Numbered from the stretch's first letter, positions 43,452 to 53,150 are shown. The stretch: DNA of 64,000 nt from Treponema pallidum subsp. pallidum str. Nichols (GCF_000410535.2 NC_021490.2:530501-594500), one strand, 5' to 3'. Numbers and translations are program-made. Notes: generated by a model not told the origin, from the sequence alone.

Positions 43452-45265
43452 TCGACTTTCTCCCCCCCTTGTGTGCGCGCGGCAGCACACACACTCAGTT
43501 GGTCAAACTCAGTGCACATCGTGTCGTACACTTTCTGCATCTTGTGTACATCCTCATTCCCGTACGTAGTTTTCATACGTACGATGAGCTCCCGGCACGA
43601 AAGCTGGGACAGCGCAGAAAGCGAAATACCTGCACGCAGCAGCACCACGGCACGTTCGTGAAAATCCACTATGGTACGCAAGATCTGCACCTGCTTTTCG
43701 GGACAGGAGAACACATCCGTCGGATCAAAAGCGTTCTGCTGCAGAAAGCCACCTTTGATCATTTCACACACCATTAGCACCAGACGATCTTCTCCAGGCA
43801 GCGCATCAGGACCGACAAGCCTGACAATTTGCTGTAACCGCTGTTCCTTTCTCAGCAAATCCAAGGCTGCGGCGCGCAACGCGCCTGCGCGCGGGTCATA
43901 CTTACTCCACCATGCACTTACTTCCTGCGCATATTCAGAGTATGAATCTATCCACCCAATGGCAGGGTAATGACGCGCGTGTGCAAGTTCACGATCCAAG
44001 GCCCAAAAGCAACGGATGAAGCGCTTTGTGTGCTGCGTCACCGGCTCAGAGAAATCTCCACCCAGGGGAGAAACAGCACCAATGATGCTCACAGAGCCCT
44101 CGCGCGCCACACAGGTTTCCACGCGTCCTGCGCGCTCATAAAATTCTGCAAGACGCGTCGGAAGGTACGCAGGGAATCCCTCCTCCGCAGGCATTTCTTC
44201 CATGCGCCCAGACAATTCACGCAGCGCCTCCGCCCAGCGGCTGGTAGAATCAGCCATGATGGCCACATGCATACCCATATCACGGTAGTATTCCGCAAGG
44301 GTAATCCCTGAATACAGCGACACCTCGCGTGCGGACACAGGCATATTGGACGTATTTGCGATCAAAATCGTCCGCTCCATAAGAGAGCGTCCTGTGCGCG
44401 GATCGATGAGTTTGGGAAATTCAGAGAGCACGTCTGTCATCTCGTTGCCCCGCTCTCCGCAGCCGATGTACACGATAATATCTGCATCACACCACTTGGC
44501 AACGGCATGCTGCGTCATTGTCTTCCCAGTTCCAAATCCCCCTGGAATAGCCGCCGTTCCTCCCTTTGATAGGGGGAAGAAAACATCAATCGCCCGCTGT
44601 CCAGTAACTAGTGGCTCACACACTGCAAGTTTTTTGCTGAAAGGACGCGCACGACGCACTGGCCAGTACTGGGATAGAAAAAGCGGCTCACCAAGATCAG
44701 TGCGTCCAATTTCTTCATCTATTGTGTAAGCACCTGCGCCCTTGAACGAAGATAGCACGCTCCCCCGGATGTCAGGAGGAACCATGATAGTGTGCACAAC
44801 AGAAGGAGTCTCCTGCACGGTCCCTAACACTGACCCAGGTGCAATCGGAATCCCCGCGCACAGGGCCTCACCGCGCTCGTTACAATGAGGACGAAAATCC
44901 CAGCGTACGGAGCCATCAAGCGGTTGTGAACGCGCACCAGGACGCAAGAAGGCGCCGTCTTCTTGGAAGAGGCGCTCAAGTGGGCGCTGAATACCGTCAT
45001 AAATGGTGCCGATTAATCCAGGCCCTAAGCGGACTGAGAGTGGTCGACGCAAGCTTGTCACCTTCTCCCCGACTCGCATACCTGTGTCATCCTCGTATAC
45101 TTGCACGACCGCCTTGCTCTCATCCAACCGGATAATTTCTCCGATGAGCGATGCTTCCCCTACGTCGACAACATCGTATACGCTGCACGCAGAGAGGCCC
45201 TCGGCATACACAATGGGACCAGACACCCTCACTACACGGCCTGTAACCACATCGTCTTTGATCAC
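43448..45265 (-). CDS. atpA: V/A-type ATPase catalytic subunit A
   Basis: Catalytic subunit of the ATPase head. 605 residues. The N-terminal barrel is [16 protein letters not shown]; the A-specific non-homologous region follows; Walker A is [12 protein letters not shown]; then [12 protein letters not shown], the catalytic Glu region, and the [21 protein letters not shown] segment. All nucleotide-binding residues look intact. Starts with ATG overlapping the subunit E stop. This genus is known to carry two V-type operons; this is the larger, complete-looking one. Confidence 0.96.
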
Positions 45266-45888
45266 GCTACCACTCCATTACCGCACAGGGCACACGCCAA
45301 CTCCTGTCTCTTTTCAGACAAAAGTTGCGCGCAGATCTCCTCGATTGTACTCCGACACTGGAGCGTCCCGTCCTCCGTCTCAATAGTCAACCCATCACTG
45401 CACTGTGCGCGCCAGGCCTCAGCCTTATCAAAGGGGGTGAGAGAACGCAGGACAGCACGTGGAAGCGCCTGATTGAGAAGATCACGCACCCGCGACTCGC
45501 AATAACCGAAGAAACGTACCGTTATTTTTTGCTCGCCGATAAGCGGTGCATAGCGTTCGAGTAGACGAGCAAGGACCCGTAGCCGCTTCTCTTCCCCTAT
45601 CTTTTCAAAATAACTAGCCAGTGCACGCTGCACGCGCGCGTCAACGGCACGGATTGTCTGCCTGATACGCTCCAACGGAATAACCGCCTGGGCATTGCGT
45701 TCATACGCGGCGATACGCTGGGCAAAGAGTTGCTCAACGGCGCGCGTGATGTCCTGGACGCGTGCAGAAGCGTGCGCTTCCAACTGCGCACAGTCAGCCC
45801 GCGCACAGGAAAGTATATGATCGGCACGTTTCCTTGCCTCCGCATATATATCTCTTTCTAACACCTCTGTTGAACGCAGCTCTTCCAT
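45262..45888 (-). CDS. atpE: V/A-type ATPase subunit E (peripheral stalk)
   Basis: 208 residues. The N-terminal half is a long charged helix ([28 protein letters not shown], then [22 protein letters not shown]), the C-terminal half a small alpha/beta domain, as in the E/H stalk proteins. Identification rests on size, this layout and its place directly before subunit A; sequence similarity among E subunits is weak. Stop overlaps the subunit A start (ATGA), and it starts 5 nt after subunit F. Confidence 0.82.
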
Positions 45889-45893
45889 GTAGT

Positions 45894-46211
45894 CTATACC
45901 TTTGCCCCGATAACCTGTCGAATTGATTCACGCAGGGACGTGCGTACGTTCCCCTGTTCGTGCAAAGCGGGGACTTCTACGACAAAGGGTAACTCCCCCT
46001 GCATCTGCCACGCACGCACCTCCTCTCTCAGGTAAGACATAGCGCGCTGGGTGAGTATGAGGACCTGCGCGGGACGGTCTCCAGAGGGGGGACGCGTGAC
46101 CTGGGAGAATGCGCGCGCCGCCTCCTCTGGAGAATGTACCACGAAACCGTGCACCCCTACTAAGGAAAAACCCAACACCAGTTCTTGCTCTCCAATTATG
46201 CAATACGTCAC
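45894..46211 (-). CDS. atpF: V/A-type ATPase subunit F
   Basis: About 105 residues from GTG at 46211, where the fold begins (VTYCIIGEQELVLGFSLVG). The Rossmann-like pattern, the VHSPEEAARAF helix and LILTQRAMSYLREEVRAW match subunit F, which binds the rotor stalk with D. An upstream open frame has no homology and overlaps subunit K, so it was rejected. Located between K and E, as in other A/V-type clusters. Confidence 0.82.
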   Translation of the reverse strand: MTYCIIGEQELVLGFSLVGVHGFVVHSPEEAARAFSQVTRPPSGDRPAQVLILTQRAMSYLREEVRAWQMQGELPFVVEVPALHEQGNVRTSLRESIRQVIGAKV

Positions 46212-46233
46212 TTGATGACACCCCAGACGCACG

Positions 46234-46530
46234 TCAAAGCAAGATGATAAGCAATGCGACCAAAAAACCCCACAGACAAATGCCTTCTGCAAGACCGATA
46301 AAGGGAAGTGCCTTTCCTGAAATTTCAGGATCCTCACTCATTGCCCCCATCGCTGCAGCCCCGATTTTACCTACTGCAAGGCCTCCCCCAACGCAAGCGA
46401 GCCCCACCGCGAGTCCTGCGGCAATGTATTTTAAGCCGCCATCTACATGAGAGGGCGGCTGACTCTCCGCGTTAAGAAGCACGCACAAGCCAGCAAACAC
46501 ACCCGTAAACCATGCTCTTTTCCAACCCAT
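46234..46530 (-). CDS. atpK: V/A-type ATPase proteolipid subunit K (c-ring)
   Basis: Membrane rotor subunit that carries H+ or Na+. 98 residues from ATG 46530 (AGGAGGATT upstream), 1 nt after subunit I's stop. Two classical helices: GGLKYIAAGLAVGLACVGGGLAVGK and PFIGLAEGICLWGFLVALLIILL, the second with the ion-binding glutamate in LAEG. A third, N-terminal hydrophobic stretch (WFTGVFAGLCVLLNA) resembles a signal peptide or extra helix and is unusual for this small proteolipid. The ion type cannot be told from sequence alone. Confidence 0.9.
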   Translation of the reverse strand: MGWKRAWFTGVFAGLCVLLNAESQPPSHVDGGLKYIAAGLAVGLACVGGGLAVGKIGAAAMGAMSEDPEISGKALPFIGLAEGICLWGFLVALLIILL

Positions 46531-46531
46531 A

Positions 46532-48217
46532 CTAATCCTCCTGATATCCAAACCTAAACGGTGCGAAGACGCTCCCACTTTTGGTAAAAAACTTTGAAAA
46601 AAACTCGTAGTATTGCAGCCGAACCGCTTGAATGGCAACGATCAACCCTTCTAGAAAGATAATGACTCCATTCCCAAACACGTACACGAGTATGCCCCAT
46701 AGTGAAGCGTAGCCACCAACGAATTGCGTCATAGTAAACACCACAAAACTTAGTACCGCATGGGACAAGGCAAAGGCTCCCACGCGCAAAAAACTCATGG
46801 AGTTGGAGAAAAATCCCGACACCACATCGACCATTTCGATAACACCGTGCATTAGATACATGCCAACACCTTCAGGAAACCACGGACGCACACGCTTGCA
46901 CACACGCTCCAAAAACTCTTGACAAAAAATACCCACGAGAGGCACGCCCATTGCAACCGCATCAAAGACCCCGAATGGAATTCCAAAAAGTGGTATGCGC
47001 ACTGCAAGGGCAACCATGTACCAAAAAAAGAGGAGTCCGCACACTCCCGTTTTTGAACACACTGCTGCAAGCGCATGGCGCAGTCTCACCTGATTGACAA
47101 TGTTGATGATAAGGCCCAGCGAATTAATAACAAATCCTAAAAAAAGCGTGAAGCCGAAAAAGGCCATAAGCGTGTGCAGAGAGCCATGAGAAGGCATTAG
47201 GTGCAAGATGTGATCGCGTGGTACTCCACCACATAGCGCAGTAACGCTGCGAATCAACGGAGCGAGGAGCGTACCATGAGCGAAAAACTCCCCCGTCAGA
47301 AAACCCATCACCATGCTAGAGAAACCTACGGACAAGAACACGTAGTCAAGGTGTGCCCATCTATTTAGCGCACGTACACGCCGCGTCCGCAGTAGCAAAC
47401 CAAGTACGAAAAAGAGGAGACCCTGCCCGAGGTCCCCAAACATAATCCCAAAAAGCAGCGCATAGGAGAAAGCAACGAAAGGAGTCGGATCGACGAGCCC
47501 GTAGGGGGGACAACCATAACTAGACACCATACGCTCGTAACTACGCACAAAACGGCCATGCTGGTAACACACCGGCACATGCTCGCTGCCATCCCTGATA
47601 AAAGACAGCTCCTGTGGTTCAAACAGGCGGACTGCCATCCTCCCTGTGGTCACGTTGTCCAATCCTGCAACGAGGTCCTTCGCCTCATGTGCTGGCAACC
47701 AGCCAGCTATACGATAGGTATGCCGGGTAGACTCAAGCGCATCACGCGTGCGGTGCACACGTTCCTGCAGCGCAAAACGCCTAAGCAGCGCACACAGTGC
47801 CGGGCCTCGCATCGAGCCGAGCGCACATTTCTCACCCTGAAACTGCTCTTCGTTGGCAGAATCATGGGCTACAGAACTCTTCCCACGGGGAACTGAGGGA
47901 GCATCACCCTCTCGTTCGCGTGCGTGCAAAGCGTCAACTTCTGCAAGTATCTGCTGTGCCAACGTGTAGTCTTCTTCGGTAGGCAAAGAATCCCCTGGAG
48001 AAAACGCGCACTCGCCAGAGACACCCAGGTACTTACACGCTTCTTCAAGACGGCCGACATACTCTTTGCTCTGCGCACAGTGGGAAGAACTGCCACGCGC
48101 CGCGGCGGAAAGACGCAAATGGACAAGCGCCGTCTTTCCCAGGTACTCCAGTACTCGGTCCACATCCCGTTCAAGCACTACAAGTTCGAGGAACTTCATC
48201 CTCTGCGATCTAAACAT
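46532..48217 (-). CDS. atpI: V/A-type ATPase subunit I (a-subunit)
   Basis: Stator subunit forming the ion channel against the c-ring. 561 residues from ATG 48217; ATG 48199 (MKFLELVVLERDVDRVLEYLG) is an alternative. The N-terminal half is soluble, with the coiled-coil arm; the C-terminal half has about seven or eight hydrophobic helices (e.g. PFVAFSYALLFGIMFGDLGQGLLFFVLG, SNSMSFLRVGAFALSHAVLSF). The RVGAFALSHA segment contains the conserved channel arginine. Stop is adjacent to subunit K; start overlaps subunit C by 8 nt. Confidence 0.92.
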   Translation of the reverse strand: MFRSQRMKFLELVVLERDVDRVLEYLGKTALVHLRLSAAARGSSSHCAQSKEYVGRLEEACKYLGVSGECAFSPGDSLPTEEDYTLAQQILAEVDALHAREREGDAPSVPRGKSSVAHDSANEEQFQGEKCALGSMRGPALCALLRRFALQERVHRTRDALESTRHTYRIAGWLPAHEAKDLVAGLDNVTTGRMAVRLFEPQELSFIRDGSEHVPVCYQHGRFVRSYERMVSSYGCPPYGLVDPTPFVAFSYALLFGIMFGDLGQGLLFFVLGLLLRTRRVRALNRWAHLDYVFLSVGFSSMVMGFLTGEFFAHGTLLAPLIRSVTALCGGVPRDHILHLMPSHGSLHTLMAFFGFTLFLGFVINSLGLIINIVNQVRLRHALAAVCSKTGVCGLLFFWYMVALAVRIPLFGIPFGVFDAVAMGVPLVGIFCQEFLERVCKRVRPWFPEGVGMYLMHGVIEMVDVVSGFFSNSMSFLRVGAFALSHAVLSFVVFTMTQFVGGYASLWGILVYVFGNGVIIFLEGLIVAIQAVRLQYYEFFSKFFTKSGSVFAPFRFGYQED

Positions 48218-49235
48218 AAGCTGCTTCCCCCAAGAACTCACGTGGCAGCGTACGCGCACTCCCTGCATGTATACATTCTGCAAGCGCACAGATGCCACGC
48301 GCTTCAAAGCGCTTCATCATAAAAAATGCGACGATCGTCGCAGGAGTAAAGAGCTGCGCATGAAAAACCGTGCGCGCAAGACAATACAGAAAACGGGAGC
48401 CCGCACGTTCAAACGCGTCTAGATCCGGCTCCCACTGTACCCCATCTACAGGATTATTTAAGAAGCGCTCATAGCGCCATCCACTCCACGCCCCGCGCTC
48501 AGTAAGAGAACAATCCCACGCAAACAGGATGCATTTCCACCACGTCCCCAGACACCTGCGTATCGCACCGTTAGAAGAAAGCTCCGAAGGAGCGTCTTTC
48601 TTCTGTACACCATAGAACATGCGCAGACGAAGTACCCACCCAACAGCGTACAACGCCACTTCTTCACGCACTAACCGGGAACATGCAGTGCGATCATCTT
48701 CGGGAATAGAACACAATGTCTGCCACAACGCATGGTAGTAACTTTGATCTAAGCGCAAATCCCACAAGACACGCTCATCACTCCGAGGTACGCGGTTGTA
48801 CCAGGAAACTGGGCTCCCCCGAGTGACAGCCTCGATACACGGCCACTTTTCCCAACGAAAAAGGGAAAAACGACCCAAATCTGGCGGTTGGCAGACGCGA
48901 AACCCCGCCTGACTCTCAGAAGAAGAGAGCGTCTTCAGGTAGAGATAGTCGTAACGAGCAAGCAGCGCGGAAAAAAGCGAAGGGGGTTCCTGATAGCACG
49001 ATGCCGCACGCACACAATCGCGCAGCAGACACGCCTCCACCCGCCGCTGGATCAGACCTACCAGATGTGCACCAGCAGACCTAGGGGCAGGCTCAGAAAA
49101 AAGGCGCACCCAGAGATCACACAGCGTCCCCACACCCTGCAGGGTACCCAGGCGCTCACCAACCCAAAGCCGAGCACACAAACCGGATAGTTTCGCATAG
49201 ACGAACACATCCGCGACATCTCGCTCCACAGCCAC
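48210..49235 (-). CDS. atpC: V/A-type ATPase subunit C
   Basis: Links the central rotor to the membrane ring (AC39/d family). 341 residues, helical. The N-terminal pattern ADVFVYAKLSGLCARLWVGERL is the AC39 signature of A-type subunit C; the rest is divergent. It lies 3 nt after the H/G-type stalk subunit and overlaps subunit I by 8 nt. Placement and N-terminus make the call fairly secure. Confidence 0.8.
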   Translation of the reverse strand: MAVERDVADVFVYAKLSGLCARLWVGERLGTLQGVGTLCDLWVRLFSEPAPRSAGAHLVGLIQRRVEACLLRDCVRAASCYQEPPSLFSALLARYDYLYLKTLSSSESQAGFRVCQPPDLGRFSLFRWEKWPCIEAVTRGSPVSWYNRVPRSDERVLWDLRLDQSYYHALWQTLCSIPEDDRTACSRLVREEVALYAVGWVLRLRMFYGVQKKDAPSELSSNGAIRRCLGTWWKCILFAWDCSLTERGAWSGWRYERFLNNPVDGVQWEPDLDAFERAGSRFLYCLARTVFHAQLFTPATIVAFFMMKRFEARGICALAECIHAGSARTLPREFLGEAAYV

Positions 49236-49238
49236 ACA

Positions 49239-49538
49239 CTACCCAAAAAAGAAACCATCAAGGAAGGCTTCGAAGCGCTCCACGTCCTCCTCCAGCACAG
49301 AAAGCTCGCGTTCTAACTGTCCACACGCCTCCCTTCTCTGAGCGTCTATCCGCGCACAGGCCTCATGCCACGCCTGCTCCTGCGCCTCAACCACGCTCCC
49401 CTCCGCTTCCTTCACCAAGGTCTCCCCTGCCGCCTCTGCAGATTCGCGCATCCGCTGCGCCTGCTCCTGCGCCTTCTCCACGAGGACAGCGGCCGCATCC
49501 TCCACCTCCGCTAGGCGGACCATCACCCCTTTATCCAT
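49239..49538 (-). CDS. V/A-type ATPase stalk subunit (G/H-like), operon lead gene
   Basis: About 99 residues from ATG 49538 (GGTTGGTAAT upstream); an upstream ATG at 49562 would add eight. One long charged helix: VRLAEVEDAAAVLVEKAQEQ through EAEGSVVEAQEQAWHEACAR, ending LEEDVERFEAFLDGFF. This matches the G/H-type peripheral stalk helix that pairs with subunit E. No other feature; low-complexity helices like this cannot be assigned with certainty without a profile search. It is the first gene in the ATPase operon and 41 nt after secG. Confidence 0.65.
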   Translation of the reverse strand: MDKGVMVRLAEVEDAAAVLVEKAQEQAQRMRESAEAAGETLVKEAEGSVVEAQEQAWHEACARIDAQRREACGQLERELSVLEEDVERFEAFLDGFFFG

Positions 49539-49579
49539 ATTACCAACCCACGCGGCCGACACTCAGCGAGCACATCGAC

Positions 49580-49996
49580 CTACTCCCGTACCTCAGGGGA
49601 CGGAGGAACCGCTACCCCAGAGCCCGAGGAATTCCCTGCGGCAGGACCAGTAGACTCAGGAGACGTTGGAGCACCAGCACCTTCCTTCGGAGGGTGCTTC
49701 CACCACTCCACAGCCGTCTCGGCTTGCTTCTGCTGCGCCGCTTTCTGCAAGCCCGTGTCGTCCGGAGCCCGGTTCAACAACGCGAGAAAGAAAGTCAAAC
49801 CAAAAAAGAGCCCTACCATAACGTAGGAAGTCTTCGTGAGGACCGAAGCGGAGCGCGAACCAAAGGCAGAACGCGAACCGCCCGAAAACATGCCACCAAG
49901 CCCATCTCCCTCTTCAGTCTGCAAGAGCACTAGCGTGACCACCAGAAGGCAAACCACCACCAGGAGTGAGAGTATCATAACGCTCAGCACAGCCAT
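49580..49996 (-). CDS. secG: Preprotein translocase subunit SecG
   Basis: Small partner of SecYE. 138 residues; SecG is usually 70-110. Two transmembrane segments (about 5-25 and 55-73) flank the typical loop LLQTEEGDGLGGMFSGGSRSAFGSRSA, which is diagnostic. The C-terminal ~55 residues are a Pro/Ser/Gly/Glu-rich tail with no fold, longer than in most SecGs. It lies between tpiA and the V-ATPase operon, with 150 bp without genes upstream. Confidence 0.9.
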   Translation of the reverse strand: MAVLSVMILSLLVVVCLLVVTLVLLQTEEGDGLGGMFSGGSRSAFGSRSASVLTKTSYVMVGLFFGLTFFLALLNRAPDDTGLQKAAQQKQAETAVEWWKHPPKEGAGAPTSPESTGPAAGNSSGSGVAVPPSPEVRE

Positions 49997-50145
49997 GCCT
50001 CATGCTACACCAAAGCGTGCGCAAAAACAAGGACTTCAACCTTTCACTCCCTGTCCCGAGAACAGAAAAACGACCATGTGAACGGCACAAAAAAAGAAAC
50101 CTGCTTACGCAATACCGCACACCACCCAGAATCCTTTACTACTCT

Positions 50146-50895
50146 CTACACGCTGCGCGCGATAGGAACAAAAGACGCAGCCTCCAGCGAAGCACCGCCA
50201 ATGAGTCCCCCGTCAATGTGCTCTTCAGCCAACAGTGCCCGCGCGTTCTCCGCTTTCATGGATCCGCCGTATTGAATACACAGTGCCTCTGCGATAGCCG
50301 CGCCGTACATCTCGCGGACTACTGACCGAATATGAGCATGAACCGCATTCGCCTGTGCCGGAGTGGCAGTCTTACCCGTACCAATTGCCCACACAGGCTC
50401 ATACGCAACAGTTACATTATGCATGAGTGACCCACACACGTCTGCCATCCCTGCGCGCACTTGAGTTCCCACTACCTCGTTGGTACACCCCGCTTCATAC
50501 TCTTGGAGTCGTTCGCCGACGCATAAGATGACGCGCAAACCGCTTTCTAACACGCGTCTGACCTTTTGATTGATAAGCTTATCATTCTCCCCACGCCCAT
50601 GACGCCGTTCGGAATGCCCCACGATGACTACCTGTACCCCCAGGTCTTCGAGTTGAAGGACGGATACCTCTCCAGTATGCGCCCCCCACTCTTCACTACT
50701 CACGTCCTGCGCGCCAAGAAGTACGTTACTTCCCCGTAGCACCTTCCCCACCGCGTCTAAAGCGGTAAAACTCGGCGCAATCATGTATGTGTGCGGACCA
50801 CCCCGTAATTCCCGCACGAGTTCCTGCGCAAGCGCCACCGCCTCCGCACACGTTTTATGCATCTTCCAATTCCCCGCGATAAAATAGCCGCGCAT
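50146..50895 (-). CDS. tpiA: Triosephosphate isomerase
   Basis: Interconverts DHAP and GAP. 249 residues, single TIM barrel. All key residues are present: K in AGNWKMHKT, H in VIVGHSERR, E in AYEPVWAIGTGKTATP, and the phosphate loops QYGGSMKAENA and GGLIGGASLEA. The GGGGATATG region gives a ribosome-binding site. Order pgk-tpiA-secG on the minus strand, each about 150 bp apart. Confidence 0.97.
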   Translation of the reverse strand: MRGYFIAGNWKMHKTCAEAVALAQELVRELRGGPHTYMIAPSFTALDAVGKVLRGSNVLLGAQDVSSEEWGAHTGEVSVLQLEDLGVQVVIVGHSERRHGRGENDKLINQKVRRVLESGLRVILCVGERLQEYEAGCTNEVVGTQVRAGMADVCGSLMHNVTVAYEPVWAIGTGKTATPAQANAVHAHIRSVVREMYGAAIAEALCIQYGGSMKAENARALLAEEHIDGGLIGGASLEAASFVPIARSV

Positions 50896-51045
50896 ATCCC
50901 CTCCTTAGCACATCCTTTCGTTCACACCACAAACACCCCGCCGATAGCTCCACGAGAAACTGTTCTATAGAGCCACCGCAGAGACATACCCTCGCCAGGA
51001 GATCTCGCCCCAACCCAAGGGAAAATCTCACGGCACCACTATATC

Positions 51046-52305
51046 CTATGTTTCAAGACACGAAATGCCCGGTAAAACTTTACCCTCAAAGAGCTTCAGC
51101 GATGCGCCACCCCCCGTAGATACATGGCTCATGCGACTTGCAAGCCCAAACTTGCTGACTGCTGCAATAGAGTCTCCTCCACCAACTACCGACGTAGCAC
51201 CCGCATCCGTCGCCTCTGCTATCAACTGCGCAAGCACCCGTGTACCGTGTGCAAAGGCATCGAACTCAAAAACCCCTACCGGACCATTCCACAACACGGA
51301 GCTCACTCCCTTTAAATGCGCACGATACTGCTCAAGCGTACGCGGACCAACATCCATACCCATCAAGTGCATAGGAATATGCACATCGTCCACCGCAACC
51401 GGCTGCGCATCCGCACAGAACGTGGACGCACATACGTGATCGACCGGCAATACCACCGACACACCACCGCTTTGAGCCTTTTGCAACAGCATACGTGCAG
51501 TGTCGATAAAGTCATCCTCCACTAGGGAGGTACCTACACCCACACCTTGCGCTTTCAAAAAGGTGTATGCCATCCCTCCCCCGATGATAAGCGCCGTCGA
51601 TGTTCGAAGCAGACTCTCCAAGACTGCTATCTTAGAAGATACCTTGGCACCACCGACAACCGCCACCATTGGCACCTTCGGGTTGCATACCATAGGTTCC
51701 AGGTACCTCACTTCCCGCTCTATCAAAAGACCGGCCACTCTGCGACGCATAAGTCTCGGGAGTACCACCGTAGATGCATGTTCACGGTGCGCAGTGCCGA
51801 ACGCATCATTAACAAAAATGTCCCCATACTGGGCAAGCTCCCGCGCAAATTGCTCCTGCACCTTCGCATCACCAGATGTTTCCTCGGGGTGAAAGCGCAC
51901 ATTCTCCAAAAGCACTACCGAACCGTCGGGCAGCCCTTCAATAAATTCACGCTGCCCGACGCAGGAAGGCGCAAAATGCACCGGCACCCCCAACTTCTTT
52001 GCAAGGCAGTCCGCAACCGGCTTAAGCCGGTGTTTGCCGTTAATGAATGCGTGGCGGTCAAAGGGACAACCATCTTTCTTAGCGTTCCCCTCTGCTTTAT
52101 CCGCATCACGGGTAGGGTCTCCAAGATGGCTAATGAGCACTACGTGTCGCGGCCCCTGCTCGATGATGTACCGCAGAGTAGGAACTGCTGCAGTGACGCG
52201 CGTGTCGTCTTGCACCATACCATCACGCATCGGTACGTTAAAATCAACACGCACGACAACACGCTCACCTCGCATTGTGACATCTTTACAAGTTCTCAGC
52301 ATCAT
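51046..52305 (-). CDS. pgk: Phosphoglycerate kinase
   Basis: Produces ATP and 3-phosphoglycerate. 419 residues, two-domain enzyme. Motifs: RVVVRVDFNVPMRDG near the N-terminus, SHLGDPTRDAD, ENVRFHPEET, FVNDAFGTAHREHAS, VAVVGGAKVSSKI, LWNGPVGVFEFDAFAHGT, and SVVGGGDSIAA with the C-terminal STGGGASLKLFEGKVLPGI. A strong ribosome-binding site AGGAGGAG precedes two adjacent ATGs (52305, 52302). A TATAGT hexamer on the minus strand about 60 nt upstream may be its -10. Confidence 0.97.
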   Translation of the reverse strand: MMLRTCKDVTMRGERVVVRVDFNVPMRDGMVQDDTRVTAAVPTLRYIIEQGPRHVVLISHLGDPTRDADKAEGNAKKDGCPFDRHAFINGKHRLKPVADCLAKKLGVPVHFAPSCVGQREFIEGLPDGSVVLLENVRFHPEETSGDAKVQEQFARELAQYGDIFVNDAFGTAHREHASTVVLPRLMRRRVAGLLIEREVRYLEPMVCNPKVPMVAVVGGAKVSSKIAVLESLLRTSTALIIGGGMAYTFLKAQGVGVGTSLVEDDFIDTARMLLQKAQSGGVSVVLPVDHVCASTFCADAQPVAVDDVHIPMHLMGMDVGPRTLEQYRAHLKGVSSVLWNGPVGVFEFDAFAHGTRVLAQLIAEATDAGATSVVGGGDSIAAVSKFGLASRMSHVSTGGGASLKLFEGKVLPGISCLET

Positions 52306-52475
52306 CTCCTCCTTTTTGACGCAGGGGTTACCCCATCCGCCACACGTTGCGGCTGATTCTCACTATATTTCAAAAAAAGATTCAATATCCGCATCGGTCG
52401 GACGCCTCACATCACTGCTCCCCTGCCTGTGCGCCCTACACGCGTACGGGGTGGGGCACAGACCCTTCGTCATTG

Positions 52476-52504
52476 TTGACATTTTCTATGCGGAATGATA
52501 TACC
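52476..52504 (+). promoter_or_regulatory. Near-consensus promoter of tRNA-Asn
   Basis: Perfect TTGACA at 52476-52481, a 17-nt spacer, and TATACC at 52499-52504, followed by a GC-rich discriminator (CCGGCGGG) as seen at stable-RNA promoters. Transcription would begin at about 52511, nine bases before the tRNA. Confidence 0.75.
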
Positions 52505-52519
52505 CCGGCGGGTGCTGAT

Positions 52520-52592
52520 TCCCCTGTAGCTCAGTTGGTAGAGCAAATGGCTGTTAACCATTGGGTCCGTGGTTCGAGCCCGCGCGGGGGAG
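52520..52592 (+). tRNA. tRNA-Asn (GTT)
   Basis: 73-nt cloverleaf. The acceptor TCCCCTG pairs with CGGGGGA with one T-G; discriminator G. The anticodon loop CTGTTAA gives GTT (reads AAC/AAU). D-arm and T-arm (GTTCGAG) are regular. CCA is not encoded. A short T5 run follows at about 52600. Confidence 0.96.
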
Positions 52593-52693
52593 TGATGTTT
52601 TTGGTTCTTTCAGTTAAGAATTCTCATGGAAGGTGGTGTGTCTTTCACGGGTTGTGGCCCCTTGGGGGCAGTGAGCAGTACTTCCAGCTTTTT

Positions 52694-52699
52694 TAGAAT
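52694..52699 (+). promoter_or_regulatory. Candidate -10 of the STAS gene
   Basis: TAGAAT (5 of 6) with a weak GTGAGC -35 17 nt upstream, about 85 nt before the start. A GCCCC-TT-GGGGC hairpin precedes it (about 52657-52670). The interval between tRNA-Asn and this gene holds nothing else recognisable. Confidence 0.35.
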
Positions 52700-52784
52700 G
52701 GGCCGTGCAGCGTCCCGTGGGTCTGTGTGCGCCTGGTTTCTATCGGAAAAATGCGGGGCTTGGTGCCCATGAGAGTAGGTGCCT

Positions 52785-53150
52785 ATGGAGTTGAAGGTCC
52801 GTCAGAGTGGCGGAATATGTGTCGTAGACATCAGTGGGGACATGGATCTGTATCATTCCTACAAGCTTAAAGACCTTGTGCTGAAGTTGTTCGATAGGGG
52901 CCCGCGCTGTATCGTCATTGACCTTGAGGCGGTAGAGTATATCGATTCCTCAGGGATTGGCGTTCTCATCTATCTGTGTTCGACAGTGAAAAAGTTAAAA
53001 ATCCACTTCTTTATCTCAGGTGTGCACGGCTCTGTAAAGAAAGTGATTGAGCTCACCCGGCTGCTGAATTATTTTCCCATCGCTGAAAGCGTAGACGAGG
53101 CTCTTGCAAGGGCCCGATCCTCTGCACCGCCGCAGACCGGCTCCCTGTAG
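52785..53150 (+). CDS. STAS-domain protein, anti-sigma factor antagonist type
   Basis: 121 residues from ATG 52785 (GTG at 52779 is an alternative; AGGTGCCT upstream). A complete STAS domain like SpoIIAA/RsbV: ICVVDISGDMDLYHSYKLKD, then IVIDLEAVEYIDSSGIGVL with the phosphorylatable serine (S55 or S56). Such proteins bind anti-sigma or kinase partners and are switched by phosphorylation, but no partner (RsbW-like kinase or sigma factor) lies near, so the target is unknown. Cytoplasmic. Confidence 0.85.
   Translation: MELKVRQSGGICVVDISGDMDLYHSYKLKDLVLKLFDRGPRCIVIDLEAVEYIDSSGIGVLIYLCSTVKKLKIHFFISGVHGSVKKVIELTRLLNYFPIAESVDEALARARSSAPPQTGSL

Noticed and set aside
43452-43490. Upstream extension of V-ATPase subunit B
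   Set aside because: ATG 43451 overlaps the subunit A stop and has a strong ribosome-binding site; extra residues lack homology.
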